A stretch of 64,000 bases of DNA from Rugamonas sp045984285 (GTDB taxonomy: Bacteria > Pseudomonadota > Gammaproteobacteria > Burkholderiales > Burkholderiaceae_D): assembly GCF_045984285.3 (NCBI RefSeq), contig NZ_JBJQIK030000002.1, positions 1 through 64,000 on the forward strand, read 5' to 3'. Numbering within the stretch: the stretch's first letter is position 1; each line of letters begins with the position of its first letter. The notes under the pieces are model-generated. The model was not told where the DNA came from. It saw nothing but the letters and a program-made list of their open reading frames with translations, and searched no databases. Shown piece after piece: positions 1 to 8,478 of this stretch. A program made the position numbers and the translations under genes.

Positions 1-38
1 CCATGGGGTCAGGCACCGAGGTGTCAGGTTTCCGGAGA

Positions 39-977
39 TTACTGCTTGGTGTCCGAGGCGTGGAGCAGGGCTTCGGCCGGGGCGTCGCTGGCGAAGAGCT
101 GGGCGCAGTCGACGGCGTCGTAGTCGTAGTGCTTGCCGCAGAAGTCGCAGTTGATGCCGAGGCGGCCCTGTTCTTCGAGCGCGGCTTCCACTTCTTCCTG
201 GCCCAGCATCTTCAGCATATTGCCCACTTTTTCGCGCGTGCAGGTGCAGTGGAAGGCCGGATGCACCGGGTCGAACACGCGGATGGTCTCTTCCCAGAAC
301 AGACGCTTCATCAGTACGTCGATCGTCGTCTCCAGCAGCTCGTCGCGCTTCAGCGTGGTGCCCAGCACCACGGCGCGGTTCCAGGTTTCCAGCGCTTCTT
401 CATGCGTGATCGGCGCGGCTTCCGCTTTGCCGCCGTGCAGCGGCAGCTTTTGCAGCAGCAGGCCGCGCGATACATTGTCGTCGGCGGCCAGCCACAGGCG
501 CGTGTCCAGCTGCTCGGAACGCAGCATGTAGTGCTCGATCACCGTCGCCACGTCTTCGCCGTCCAGCGGCACAATGCCTTGATACGGCTGCTGGCCCGGC
601 ACTTTTTCGGCCGGGTCGAGCGTGATGATGAAGCGGCCCTTGCCATGCTGGTTCAGCAGCGTGGTCAGGGTGGCGTCGTCGGCGATCGCCTCGTCATTCA
701 GCTTGGCCGTGGCGCGCAGCTTGAGGTCGGAGTCGCATTCCACCACCAGCAGGCGCACCGGCCCGTCGCCGTGGATCTGCATGATGATGGAGCCGTTGAA
801 TTTCAGGTTCGCCGACAGCAGCGCCGCGGCCGCCACCATCTCGCCCAGCAGGCGTTTGACGGGAGCAGGGTAGCTGTGGCGGGCCTGCACTTCGCGCCAG
901 GTGGCGGAAATATCGACCAGCTCACCGCGCACGGCAGCATTTTCGAAGATGAATTTTTGCAGCGTATCCTGGGTCAT
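39..977 (-). CDS. hslO: Hsp33 redox-regulated chaperone
   Basis: This 312-residue protein matches Hsp33, a cytosolic holdase that is switched on by oxidation. The C-terminal zinc switch is complete: a CxC pair (C244, C246) and a CxxC pair (C277, C280). In the family these four cysteines hold Zn when reduced and form disulfides under oxidative or bleach stress. The N-terminal substrate-binding fold is full length. The gene starts 2 nt after the gamma-carbonic anhydrase gene ends, so the two are probably co-transcribed. No intrinsic terminator is visible in the 38 bases left before the window edge. The assignment is firm. Confidence 0.95.
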   Translation of the reverse strand: MTQDTLQKFIFENAAVRGELVDISATWREVQARHSYPAPVKRLLGEMVAAAALLSANLKFNGSIIMQIHGDGPVRLLVVECDSDLKLRATAKLNDEAIADDATLTTLLNQHGKGRFIITLDPAEKVPGQQPYQGIVPLDGEDVATVIEHYMLRSEQLDTRLWLAADDNVSRGLLLQKLPLHGGKAEAAPITHEEALETWNRAVVLGTTLKRDELLETTIDVLMKRLFWEETIRVFDPVHPAFHCTCTREKVGNMLKMLGQEEVEAALEEQGRLGINCDFCGKHYDYDAVDCAQLFASDAPAEALLHASDTKQ

Positions 978-979
978 TT

Positions 980-1504
980 TTATCCAATCTTTTTGAGTTG
1001 CGACTTGAACAGCTGGCCGCGTTTCACGTAGCTGTCGGCGCTGGCCTTGAGCCGCGCCACGTCGTCCGCCGAGAGTTCGCGCGCCACCTTGGCGGGCGAG
1101 CCGATGATCAGCGAGTTGTCCGGGAATTCCTTACCCTCCGTTACCAGCGCGCCGGCGCCCACCAGGCAGCCCTTGCCGATCTTCGCGCCATTCAAAATCA
1201 CGGCCTGGATGCCGATCAGCGAACCGTCGCCCACCGTGCAGCCATGCAGCATGGCCTGGTGGCCGATGGTCACGTCCTTGCCGATGGTGAGGGGGTAGCC
1301 CATATCGGTGTGCATCACCGTGCCTTCCTGCACATTACTGTTTTCGCCGATGGTGATGCGCTCGTTATCGCCGCGTATCGTGGCGCCGAACCACACCGAG
1401 CTGTTGGGCTCCAGCGTGACCTTGCCGATCAGCGTGGCCGTGTCGGCCACGAATGCGGATGCGTCGATCTCGGGCGCGTGTTCGCCCAGCTGATAGATGG
1501 TCAT
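980..1504 (-). CDS. gamma-class carbonic anhydrase family protein (YrdA/PaaY-like)
   Basis: This 174-residue left-handed beta-helix protein is built of hexapeptide repeats. The three histidines expected to bind metal between subunits of the trimer are present (VMHTD, TIGHQ, MLHGC, residues about 90-112). The family includes YrdA, PaaY and gamma-carbonic anhydrases, and many members have weak or unknown hydratase activity, so the substrate is uncertain. It lies directly upstream of hslO in one transcription unit. The ATG start is supported by a purine-rich stretch (GGAGGGGGAA read on the plus strand is outside the minus leader, so the RBS itself is weak). Confidence 0.88.
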   Translation of the reverse strand: MTIYQLGEHAPEIDASAFVADTATLIGKVTLEPNSSVWFGATIRGDNERITIGENSNVQEGTVMHTDMGYPLTIGKDVTIGHQAMLHGCTVGDGSLIGIQAVILNGAKIGKGCLVGAGALVTEGKEFPDNSLIIGSPAKVARELSADDVARLKASADSYVKRGQLFKSQLKKIG

Positions 1505-1649
1505 GGTGGCCTTGTGTTGGAGGGGGAAATGCCCGTATTTTACGCCCTGAGGGGCGCAAGCCAGAAATTGGAACGGTCGTGCTATTATCTGGTTTTCCCG
1601 GCGCTAAGCGGCGCATATGGCTCCGGACTCCGGCATTTCAAGGCAGACC

Positions 1650-2534
1650 ATGATGAAACCTTCCCGTTCCGACTTCCTCACCATCCGCGGCCTGCGCACC
1701 CATGTGCGGCACTGGGGCCGCGAGGGCGCGCCCAAGATCTTCATGCTGCATGGCTGGATGGATGTGGGCGCCTCCTTCCAGTTCGTGGTCGATTGCCTGC
1801 AGGGCGACTGGCACGTGATCGCGCCGGACTGGCGCGGCTTCGGCCTCACCCAGCGCGCAGGCACCGATACTTACTGGTTCCCCGACTACGTGGCGGACCT
1901 GGACGCCATCGTGCGCCACTACCAGCCTGAAGGCGCCATCAACCTGCTGGGACACAGCATGGGCGGCAACGTGGCGGGTATTTACGCGGGTGCACGGCCG
2001 GAACGCATCCGCCGTTTCATCAACCTGGAAGGTTTCGGCCTGAAAGCCGCCACGCCGGACCAGGCGCCCATCAAGTACCGCAAATGGCTGGATGAATTGC
2101 TGGCGCCGCCGGAAATGCGCGCCTATCCGGACCGCGCCGCCGTCGCCGCGCGCCTGCAGAAAACCAATCCGCGCCTGAGCGACGAGCGCGCCGCCTTCCT
2201 GGCCGAACACTGGTCGGCGCCGAACGCGGCCGGTGAATTCGAGATCCTCGGCGACCCTGTGCATAAACTGCCCAGCCCGCTGCTCTACCACGTGGACGAC
2301 TTCATGGCCTGCTGGAAGGCCATTACGGCGCCCGTGCTATGGGTGGAGGCCGACGACACCAATATGTGGCTGTGGATGGGCCCGAAAGAAGAGGCGCGCC
2401 ACGAGGTGGACCGCCGCCTCAGCCATATTGCGAACGTCACGCCGAAAATGATGCCGGATGCCGGCCACATGCTGCACCACGACCAGCCGGAACTGCTGGC
2501 GCGGATGGTCGAGGACTTCCTGGCCGGGGACTAA
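1650..2534 (+). CDS. alpha/beta-fold hydrolase
   Basis: This 294-residue serine hydrolase has the usual elements in order: an HGW oxyanion-hole motif near residue 35, the nucleophile elbow GHSMGG with Ser103, and a late GH motif (DAGHML) supplying the catalytic His near the C-terminus. No signal peptide is seen, so it is probably cytosolic. The substrate cannot be told from sequence; relatives include epoxide hydrolases and esterases. I chose the ATG at 1650 because an AAGG ribosome-binding site lies 6 nt upstream. An ATG at 1617 would add 11 residues but has no such site. It is divergent from the carbonic anhydrase gene. Confidence 0.85.
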   Translation: MMKPSRSDFLTIRGLRTHVRHWGREGAPKIFMLHGWMDVGASFQFVVDCLQGDWHVIAPDWRGFGLTQRAGTDTYWFPDYVADLDAIVRHYQPEGAINLLGHSMGGNVAGIYAGARPERIRRFINLEGFGLKAATPDQAPIKYRKWLDELLAPPEMRAYPDRAAVAARLQKTNPRLSDERAAFLAEHWSAPNAAGEFEILGDPVHKLPSPLLYHVDDFMACWKAITAPVLWVEADDTNMWLWMGPKEEARHEVDRRLSHIANVTPKMMPDAGHMLHHDQPELLARMVEDFLAGD

Positions 2535-2580
2535 GCTCTCGGCGTACAATGAAGGCTTCGTCAAAGGATGCAAGTTCTGT

Positions 2581-3414
2581 ATGTTGAAAGTCGATCTGCA
2601 CTGCCATTCCAATGTTTCCGACGGCGTGCTGCCGCCCGCCGAGGTAGCGGCGTGCGCGCGCCAGGGCGGCGTCGAGGTGTGGGCGCTGACCGACCACGAT
2701 GAAGTCGGCGGCACTGCCGCGGCCCGTGCCGCGGCGCAAGAGCAGGGCATGCGCTTCGTGGCAGGCGTGGAAATTTCCATCACCTGGGCCGGGGAAACGG
2801 TACACATCGTCGGCCTGCAGATCGATGAAAACAACGAAGCGCTGGTCAAGGGCCTGGAAGCCACGCGCTCCGGCCGCGATGCGCGCGGCCAGGAAATCGG
2901 CAACCAGCTGGCCAAGGTCGGCATACATGGCGCCTATGAAGGGGCACTGGAATATGTCGATAACCCGGCCCTGATGTCGCGCACCCATTTCGCGCGCTTC
3001 CTGGTCGACAAGGGCTATTGCAAGGATGTGCCCGAGGTCTTCAAGAAATACCTGTCGCCGGGCCAGCCTGGCTATGTGGAGCACCGCTGGGCCACGCTGC
3101 AGGATGCCGTGGGCTGGATCAAGGGGGCAGGCGGCATCGCCGTCATCGCCCACCCGGGCCGCTACAAGTTCACGGACATGCAGGAAGGCGTGCTGTTCGA
3201 CGAGTTCAAGCAGCTGGGCGGCACGGCGATCGAGGTGGTCACCGGCAGCCACACACCGGACCAGTACCCGGAATACGCGAAACTGGCGAACGCCTATGGC
3301 TTCCTCGCTTCGCGCGGCACCGATTTCCACGCGCCGGGTGAGGCGCGGGTGGATTTCGGCCTGCTGCCGCCCCTGCCCGGCAGTGTGAAGCCGGTCTGGC
3401 ACGACTGGTTCTGA
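2581..3414 (+). CDS. PHP-domain phosphoesterase, RNase AM (YciV/TrpH) family
   Basis: This 277-residue PHP protein shows all the metal-binding motifs of the fold: DLHCHSNVSDG near the N-terminus, TDHDEVGGT at about residue 40, IAHPGRY at about 190 and GTDFHAPG near the end. The E. coli relative YciV (RNase AM) is a 5'-3' exonuclease acting on RNA 5' ends and on 3',5'-bisphosphonucleotides; that function is inferred by family here. The start is the ATG at 2581, with AAGGA 12 nt upstream; the longer upstream reading overlaps the hydrolase gene and adds non-family sequence. It opens a long co-directional run with htpX. Confidence 0.88.
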   Translation: MLKVDLHCHSNVSDGVLPPAEVAACARQGGVEVWALTDHDEVGGTAAARAAAQEQGMRFVAGVEISITWAGETVHIVGLQIDENNEALVKGLEATRSGRDARGQEIGNQLAKVGIHGAYEGALEYVDNPALMSRTHFARFLVDKGYCKDVPEVFKKYLSPGQPGYVEHRWATLQDAVGWIKGAGGIAVIAHPGRYKFTDMQEGVLFDEFKQLGGTAIEVVTGSHTPDQYPEYAKLANAYGFLASRGTDFHAPGEARVDFGLLPPLPGSVKPVWHDWF

Positions 3415-3479
3415 TGCACTCTTGTAATTTTGGCGGATACCCCTATCTACATGTCGGTTAATACCCGGAGACCTCACCC

Positions 3480-4358
3480 ATGAAACGTATCATCCTGTTT
3501 ATTGCCACCAACCTCGCCGTGATGTTGGTGCTGTCCATCGTGCTGTCCCTGCTCGGCATCGGCCGTCCCGGCGCGGGCGGACAGCTGCAAATGGGCAGCT
3601 TGCTGGCGTTTTCGCTGGTGGTGGGCTTCACCGGCGCCATCATCTCCCTGCTGATGTCCAAGCCGATGGCCAAATGGTCTACCGGCGCGCGCGTGATCGA
3701 TGCGCCGCAGAACTCCACGGAGCAGTGGCTGGTGAGCACCGTGCAGGGACTGGCGCAGCGCGCCGGCATCGGCATGCCGGAAGTGGCCGTGTATGAGGGC
3801 GAACCGAACGCCTTCGCCACCGGCGCCTTCAAGAATTCCGCCCTGGTGGCCGTGTCCACCGGCCTGCTGCAGTCGATGAACCGCGAGGAAGTGGAAGCCG
3901 TGCTGGGCCACGAAGTGGCGCACATCGCCAATGGCGACATGGTGACGATGACCCTGATACAGGGCGTGGTCAACACCTTCGTGGTCTTCCTGGCGCGCGT
4001 GGTCGGTTTCTTCGTCGATAAGGTGCTCCTGAAGGGCAATAACGAAGACCGCGGCCCCGGCATCGGCTATATGGTAACGGTGTTCGTCTGCGAAATCGTG
4101 TTTGGCCTGCTGGCTTCCATCATCGTGGCCTGGTTCTCGCGCCAGCGCGAATTCCGCGCCGACGCCGGTTCCGCCAAGCTGCTGGGCAGCACGGTGCCGA
4201 TGCAGAACGCGCTGGCCCGCCTCAGCGGTGTGGAGCCCGGCACGCTGCCGCAGAACATGGCCGCGTCCGGCATCGCCAATGGCGGCGGCTGGGGTGCGCT
4301 GTTCTCCACCCACCCACCGTTCGAGCAGCGCATTGCCGCGCTGCAGGCACTGCGCTAA
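3480..4358 (+). CDS. htpX: HtpX membrane zinc metalloprotease
   Basis: This 292-residue M48 protease takes part in quality control of inner-membrane proteins. Two hydrophobic segments lie at residues 5-27 and 38-60, followed by the zinc site HEVAH (H144, E145, H148). A second pair of hydrophobic segments precedes REFRADA, which should provide the third zinc ligand (Glu). Length and layout match the family. The coding region ends only 3 nt before the YciO-type gene, indicating joint transcription. Confidence 0.95.
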   Translation: MKRIILFIATNLAVMLVLSIVLSLLGIGRPGAGGQLQMGSLLAFSLVVGFTGAIISLLMSKPMAKWSTGARVIDAPQNSTEQWLVSTVQGLAQRAGIGMPEVAVYEGEPNAFATGAFKNSALVAVSTGLLQSMNREEVEAVLGHEVAHIANGDMVTMTLIQGVVNTFVVFLARVVGFFVDKVLLKGNNEDRGPGIGYMVTVFVCEIVFGLLASIIVAWFSRQREFRADAGSAKLLGSTVPMQNALARLSGVEPGTLPQNMAASGIANGGGWGALFSTHPPFEQRIAALQALR

Positions 4359-4361
4359 GGT

Positions 4362-4985
4362 ATGAGTCAATACTTCCAGGTCCACCCGGTCAATCCGCAG
4401 CCGCGCCTGATCAAGCAGGCGGCGCAGATCATCCACGGCGGCGGCATCGTCGCCGTGCCGACCGACTCCTGCTATGCGCTGGTGTGCCACCTGGATGACA
4501 AAGCGGCCGTGGAGCGCCTGCGGCGCATCCGCGGCATCGACGAGAAGCACCACCTGACCCTGCTGTGCCGCGACCTGAGCGAGCTGGCCGTCTACGCCCG
4601 CGTGGACAACCGCCAGTTCCGCCTGCTCAAGAACGCCACGCCGGGCCCCTTTACCTTCATCCTGGAAGCCACGCGCTGCGTGCCGCGCCGCCTCAGCCAT
4701 CCTTCGCGCAAGACCATCGGCCTGCGCGTGCCGGAAAACTGCATCGTCGACATGCTGCTGGCCGAGCTGGACCAGCCGCTGCTGGGCACCACCCTGACCC
4801 TGCCGGGCGACGATGAGCCGCTCAACGATCCGGAAGCGATCCGCGACCGCATCGGCAAGCAGATCGACCTGATCATCGACGGCGGCGCCTGCAGTTTCGA
4901 AATGACTACCGTGGTGGACCTGAGCGGCGACGACGCCGAGCTGGTGCGCCAGGGCCGCGGCGATGCCGCACTGCTGGGCCTGTAA
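4362..4985 (+). CDS. YrdC/Sua5 fold protein, YciO type
   Basis: This 207-residue protein has the YrdC-like dsRNA/threonylcarbamoyl-AMP fold. N-terminal motifs GGGIVAVPTDSCYAL and the KHHLTLLCRDLSEL segment are typical of the YciO branch rather than TsaC/TsaC2. YciO homologues bind nucleotides or RNA, but their contribution to t6A tRNA modification is disputed, so I do not call it tsaC. The ATG follows the htpX stop by 3 nt, and the only purine run (AAGG) sits unusually close to the start, suggesting translational coupling to htpX. Confidence 0.85.
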   Translation: MSQYFQVHPVNPQPRLIKQAAQIIHGGGIVAVPTDSCYALVCHLDDKAAVERLRRIRGIDEKHHLTLLCRDLSELAVYARVDNRQFRLLKNATPGPFTFILEATRCVPRRLSHPSRKTIGLRVPENCIVDMLLAELDQPLLGTTLTLPGDDEPLNDPEAIRDRIGKQIDLIIDGGACSFEMTTVVDLSGDDAELVRQGRGDAALLGL

Positions 4986-5047
4986 CGCCGGCCATCCCCA
5001 ACCCCCACGATCCGGCCGGGGCAACCCGGTCTGGTAAAATTTTGCCC

Positions 5048-5719
5048 ATGAGTGATATTTCCCAAGCCATTCAGACGATCGCGGTGTACGCGATTCCCGT
5101 GCTGTTTGCGATCTCGCTGCACGAGGCGGCCCACGGCTATGTGGCCCGCTATTTCGGCGATACCACCGCCGCCCAGCAGGGCCGCCTGACGCCGAATCCG
5201 ATGAAGCACATCGACCCTTTCGGCACCGTGATCCTGCCGCTGCTGCTCTATCTCACCATCCATATGCCCTTCGGCTACGCCAAGCCGGTGCCGGTGGATT
5301 ACAGCCGCCTGCGCAATCCGAAGAAGCAGATGGGCTTCGTGGCGGCCGCCGGTCCGGCCGCCAACTTCGCGATGGCGCTGGGCTGGGCCATCATGCTGGT
5401 GCTGCTGCGCGGCGCCGGCGTCACCGAACCCTTCCTGGTCGGCATGGCGGTCGCGGGCATCAATGTGAATGCCGTGATGTGCGTGTTTAACCTGCTGCCG
5501 ATTCCGCCGCTGGACGGCGGCCGCATCGTCACCGCGCTGCTGCCGATGGAGCTGGCGCGGCCCTATGCCAGCATCGAGCGCTACACGCCGTATATCTTCA
5601 TCGGCCTGATCGTGCTGATGTACACCGGCATCCTGAGTTCGCTGCTTGGCGGCATGGTGAACCTGTTCGTGTCGCTGATCGGCTTCCTGGTGCTCCCGCT
5701 GAATCTTCTCCTGAACTGA
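5048..5719 (+). CDS. site-2 protease family (M50) membrane metalloprotease
   Basis: This 223-residue protein belongs to the compact M50B group of rhomboid-like, membrane-buried zinc proteases. HEAAH (H25, E26, H29) lies in the first hydrophobic segment, and the second ligand motif NLLPIPPLDGGRI lies near residue 150. There are about five to six membrane segments and no PDZ or CBS domain, unlike RseP. The substrate is unknown. The start is ATG 5048; a TTG at 5042 is in frame but offers nothing better. It sits 4 nt upstream of trpS, a pairing common in Burkholderiales. Confidence 0.9.
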   Translation: MSDISQAIQTIAVYAIPVLFAISLHEAAHGYVARYFGDTTAAQQGRLTPNPMKHIDPFGTVILPLLLYLTIHMPFGYAKPVPVDYSRLRNPKKQMGFVAAAGPAANFAMALGWAIMLVLLRGAGVTEPFLVGMAVAGINVNAVMCVFNLLPIPPLDGGRIVTALLPMELARPYASIERYTPYIFIGLIVLMYTGILSSLLGGMVNLFVSLIGFLVLPLNLLLN

Positions 5720-5723
5720 AGCC

Positions 5724-6926
5724 ATGTATCCAGACCGCGTTGTCTCCGGCATGCGTCCCACCGGCACCATGCACCTGGGCCACTACCACGGGGCCCTGAA
5801 GAACTGGATCAGCATGCAGGCCGAACAGCCTTGCCTGTTCTTCGTGGCCGACTGGCATGCGCTGACCACGCATTACGACGATCCGGCCATCATCGAAAAA
5901 AGTACCTGGGACATGCTGGTGGACTGGCTGGCGGCCGGCGTGGATCCCACCCAGGCCACGCTGTTCATCCAGTCACGGGTGCCGGAGCACGCCGAGCTGC
6001 ACCTGCTGCTGTCCATGTCCACCCCGCTGGGCTGGCTGGAGCGGGTGCCGACCTACAAGGATCAGATCGAGAACCTGGCGCACCGCGACCTGGCCACCTA
6101 CGGCTTCCTCGGTTACCCGCTGCTGCAGGCGGCCGATGTGCTGATCTACCGTGCCAGCGAAGTACCGGTGGGCGAAGACCAGGTGCCCCATATCGAGATG
6201 ATGCGCGAAATTGCGCGCCGTTTTAATCATTTGTACGGCAAGGAGCCCGGCTTCGAGCAGAAGGCGCAGGAGGCGGTGAAGAAGCTGGGCAGCAAGCGCG
6301 CCAAGCTGTACAACGAGCTGCGCACCGAATACCAGCAGGAAGGCAAGGACGAGGCGCTGGAGCAGGCCAAGGCCATGCTGGACGACGCGCAGAGCCTGTC
6401 CATGATCGACCGCGAGCGCCTGTTCGGCTACCTGGAAGGCAGCCGCAAGATCATCCTGGTGGAACCGCAGGCCAAGCTGACGGCCGCTTCGCGCCTGCCG
6501 GGACTGGATGGCCGCAAGATGTCCAAGAGCTACGGCAACGCCATCGCCCTGCGCGAGGACAAGGATGTGCTGAGCAAGAAGATCCGCACCATGCCCACCG
6601 ACCCGGCGCGCGTGCGCCGCACCGATGCGGGCGAGCCGGAGCGCTGCCCGGTATGGCAGTTCCACGTCGTATATTCGGACCAGCCCACGCAGGAATGGGT
6701 GCAAAAGGGCTGCCGCTCGGCGGGCATTGGCTGCATCGAGTGCAAACAGCCGGTAATTGACGCCATCATCCGCGAACAGGAGCCTATGCACGAGCGCGCC
6801 CAGCCTTATCTGGACGACCCCTCGCTGGTGCGCGCCATCGTTGCCGATGGCAATGAGACGGCGCGCAAGCTGGCGCAGGAAACCATGCGCGATGTGCGCG
6901 AGGCCATGGGCCTGGACTACGGTTGA
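5724..6926 (+). CDS. trpS: tryptophan--tRNA ligase, long form
   Basis: Class I aminoacyl-tRNA synthetase, 400 residues. The HIGH-type signature is TGTMHLGHYHG near the N-terminus and the KMSKS loop is present as KMSKSYGN. It is about 65 residues longer than the roughly 335-residue E. coli type because of a charged helical insertion at about residues 190-255 that precedes the KMSKS loop. Two cysteines (GCIEC) follow in the C-terminal part. Its stop codon overlaps the start of the next gene in TGATG, so the methyltransferase is probably translated by re-initiation. Confidence 0.95.
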   Translation: MYPDRVVSGMRPTGTMHLGHYHGALKNWISMQAEQPCLFFVADWHALTTHYDDPAIIEKSTWDMLVDWLAAGVDPTQATLFIQSRVPEHAELHLLLSMSTPLGWLERVPTYKDQIENLAHRDLATYGFLGYPLLQAADVLIYRASEVPVGEDQVPHIEMMREIARRFNHLYGKEPGFEQKAQEAVKKLGSKRAKLYNELRTEYQQEGKDEALEQAKAMLDDAQSLSMIDRERLFGYLEGSRKIILVEPQAKLTAASRLPGLDGRKMSKSYGNAIALREDKDVLSKKIRTMPTDPARVRRTDAGEPERCPVWQFHVVYSDQPTQEWVQKGCRSAGIGCIECKQPVIDAIIREQEPMHERAQPYLDDPSLVRAIVADGNETARKLAQETMRDVREAMGLDYG

Positions 6927-7492
6927 TGGCCATGCATACGAGCGATACGGTTTCACCCTGGATTGAACGCTTTGCCGCGCTGGTGCCCGGCGGCGAAGTG
7001 CTGGACCTGGCTTGCGGCAGCGGCCGCCACGCGCGCCATATGGTCAAGCTGGGCCATGCCGTGGTCGCCGTGGATGCAGACCCGGAAGCGCTGGCTGCGG
7101 CCGCCGGCGACGGCATCCAGACCAGCCAGATCGACCTGGAAGAGGAGGGCGCCGCCTGGCCCTTCGGCGCGGGCCGGTTTGCCGGCATCGTCGTCACCAA
7201 CTACCTGCACCGGCCGCTGCTGGACGCCATGGTGGGCAGCCTGGCGGCGAATGGGATGCTGCTGTACGAGACCTTCGCCGACGGCAATGCCGCCTTCGGC
7301 AAGCCATCGCGCCCGGCTTTCCTGCTGCAGCCGGGCGAACTGCTTGAACTGGCAAATAAGCATGGTTTGCGTGTCATCGCATATGAGGATGGGGTCGTTA
7401 ACCACCCAAAACCGGCGATGGTGCAGCGAATTTGCGCCGTCAGGGCCGATTTTCCCCGGGAAGCAGCGCTTCTCGCCGCCTTCGAGGGTTGA
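6926..7492 (+). CDS. class I SAM-dependent methyltransferase
   Basis: This 188-residue Rossmann-fold methyltransferase has motif I VLDLACGSGRH at about residue 25 and the acidic residue ending strand beta-2 in AVDADPEAL. It lacks an obvious substrate-specific domain; relatives are annotated only as methyltransferase type 11/12, so the target is unknown. The ATG at 6926 overlaps the trpS stop (TGATG). The TTG one codon upstream is less likely. It is co-directional with trpS and dapA. Confidence 0.85.
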   Translation: MAMHTSDTVSPWIERFAALVPGGEVLDLACGSGRHARHMVKLGHAVVAVDADPEALAAAAGDGIQTSQIDLEEEGAAWPFGAGRFAGIVVTNYLHRPLLDAMVGSLAANGMLLYETFADGNAAFGKPSRPAFLLQPGELLELANKHGLRVIAYEDGVVNHPKPAMVQRICAVRADFPREAALLAAFEG

Positions 7493-7572
7493 TTCCAGGC
7501 CGAAATGCACCACTGGCGCAGGCTATCGACTACAATCCTTGTTTTGAATAATACTTAACGCTATTGGTTCCT

Positions 7573-8451
7573 ATGATTAAGGGCAGTATTGTTGCAATCG
7601 TCACCCCCATGCACCCGGACGGCAGTCTGGACTATGCGGGCCTGAACCAGCTGATCGACTGGCACATCGCGGAAGGCACGGACGGCATTGTGATCGTCGG
7701 CACCACCGGCGAATCGGCCACCGTCAGCGTCGAAGAGCACTGCGCGCTGATCAAGGCGACCGTGGACCGCGTGGCGGGCCGCATTCCCGTGATCGCCGGC
7801 AGCGGCGGCAACTCCACGGCGGAAGCCATCGTGCTGACCCGCTTTGCCAAGGAAGCCGGCGCCGATGCCACCCTGCAGGTGGTGCCTTACTACAACCGTC
7901 CTACCCAGGAAGGCATGTACCAGCACTTCAAGGCCATCGCCGAAGCGGTGGACCTGCCGGTTATCCTGTACAACGTGCCGGGCCGTACCGTGGCCGACAT
8001 GTCGAACGAGACCATCCTGCGCCTGGCGGCCATCAAGAACATCGTGGGCGTGAAAGACGCCACCGGCAATATCGGCCGCGGCATCGACCTGCTGCGCCTG
8101 GCGCCGGCCGATTTCGCCGTCTATTCCGGCGACGACCCGACCGCCATGGCCCTGATGCTGGCCGGCGGCAAGGGCAATATTTCGGTCACGGCCAATGTGG
8201 CGCCGCGCGCCATGGCCGAGCTGTGCAAGGCCGCCATGGCCGGCGACCTGAAAACCGCCATCGCCATCAATAACAAGGTATTCCCTCTGCACCAGAAACT
8301 GTTTGTGGAGCCGAACCCGGTTCCGGTCAAATGGGCGCTGGCAGAGATGGGCAAGATGCCGGCCGGCATCCGCCTGCCGCTGGTGCCGCTGGCAGCGGAA
8401 TACCACGAGACCGTTCGCGCCGCCCTGCGCGAAGCGGGTGTGTTGAACTAA
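7573..8451 (+). CDS. dapA: 4-hydroxy-tetrahydrodipicolinate synthase
   Basis: Catalyses condensation of pyruvate with aspartate semialdehyde, the first committed step of lysine and diaminopimelate synthesis. The 292-residue TIM barrel carries the GTTGES pyruvate-binding motif, Tyr133 of the proton relay (LYNVPGRT) and the Schiff-base Lys161 (GVKDATG). I start it at ATG 7573, giving the canonical MIKGSIVAIVTPM N-terminus; the TTG at 7564 adds three residues without support. It is followed after 27 nt by bamC, the classical dapA-bamC (nlpB) arrangement. Confidence 0.97.
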   Translation: MIKGSIVAIVTPMHPDGSLDYAGLNQLIDWHIAEGTDGIVIVGTTGESATVSVEEHCALIKATVDRVAGRIPVIAGSGGNSTAEAIVLTRFAKEAGADATLQVVPYYNRPTQEGMYQHFKAIAEAVDLPVILYNVPGRTVADMSNETILRLAAIKNIVGVKDATGNIGRGIDLLRLAPADFAVYSGDDPTAMALMLAGGKGNISVTANVAPRAMAELCKAAMAGDLKTAIAINNKVFPLHQKLFVEPNPVPVKWALAEMGKMPAGIRLPLVPLAAEYHETVRAALREAGVLN

Positions 8452-8478
8452 GCTCCGTAGCTTCTACTTTTTAAGCAC

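Noticed and set aside
1..38. GGGGTCAGGCACC-like motif at the window edge as a dispersed repeat
   Set aside because: Resembles repeats of related genomes, but only a fragment is visible and no dyad could be confirmed.
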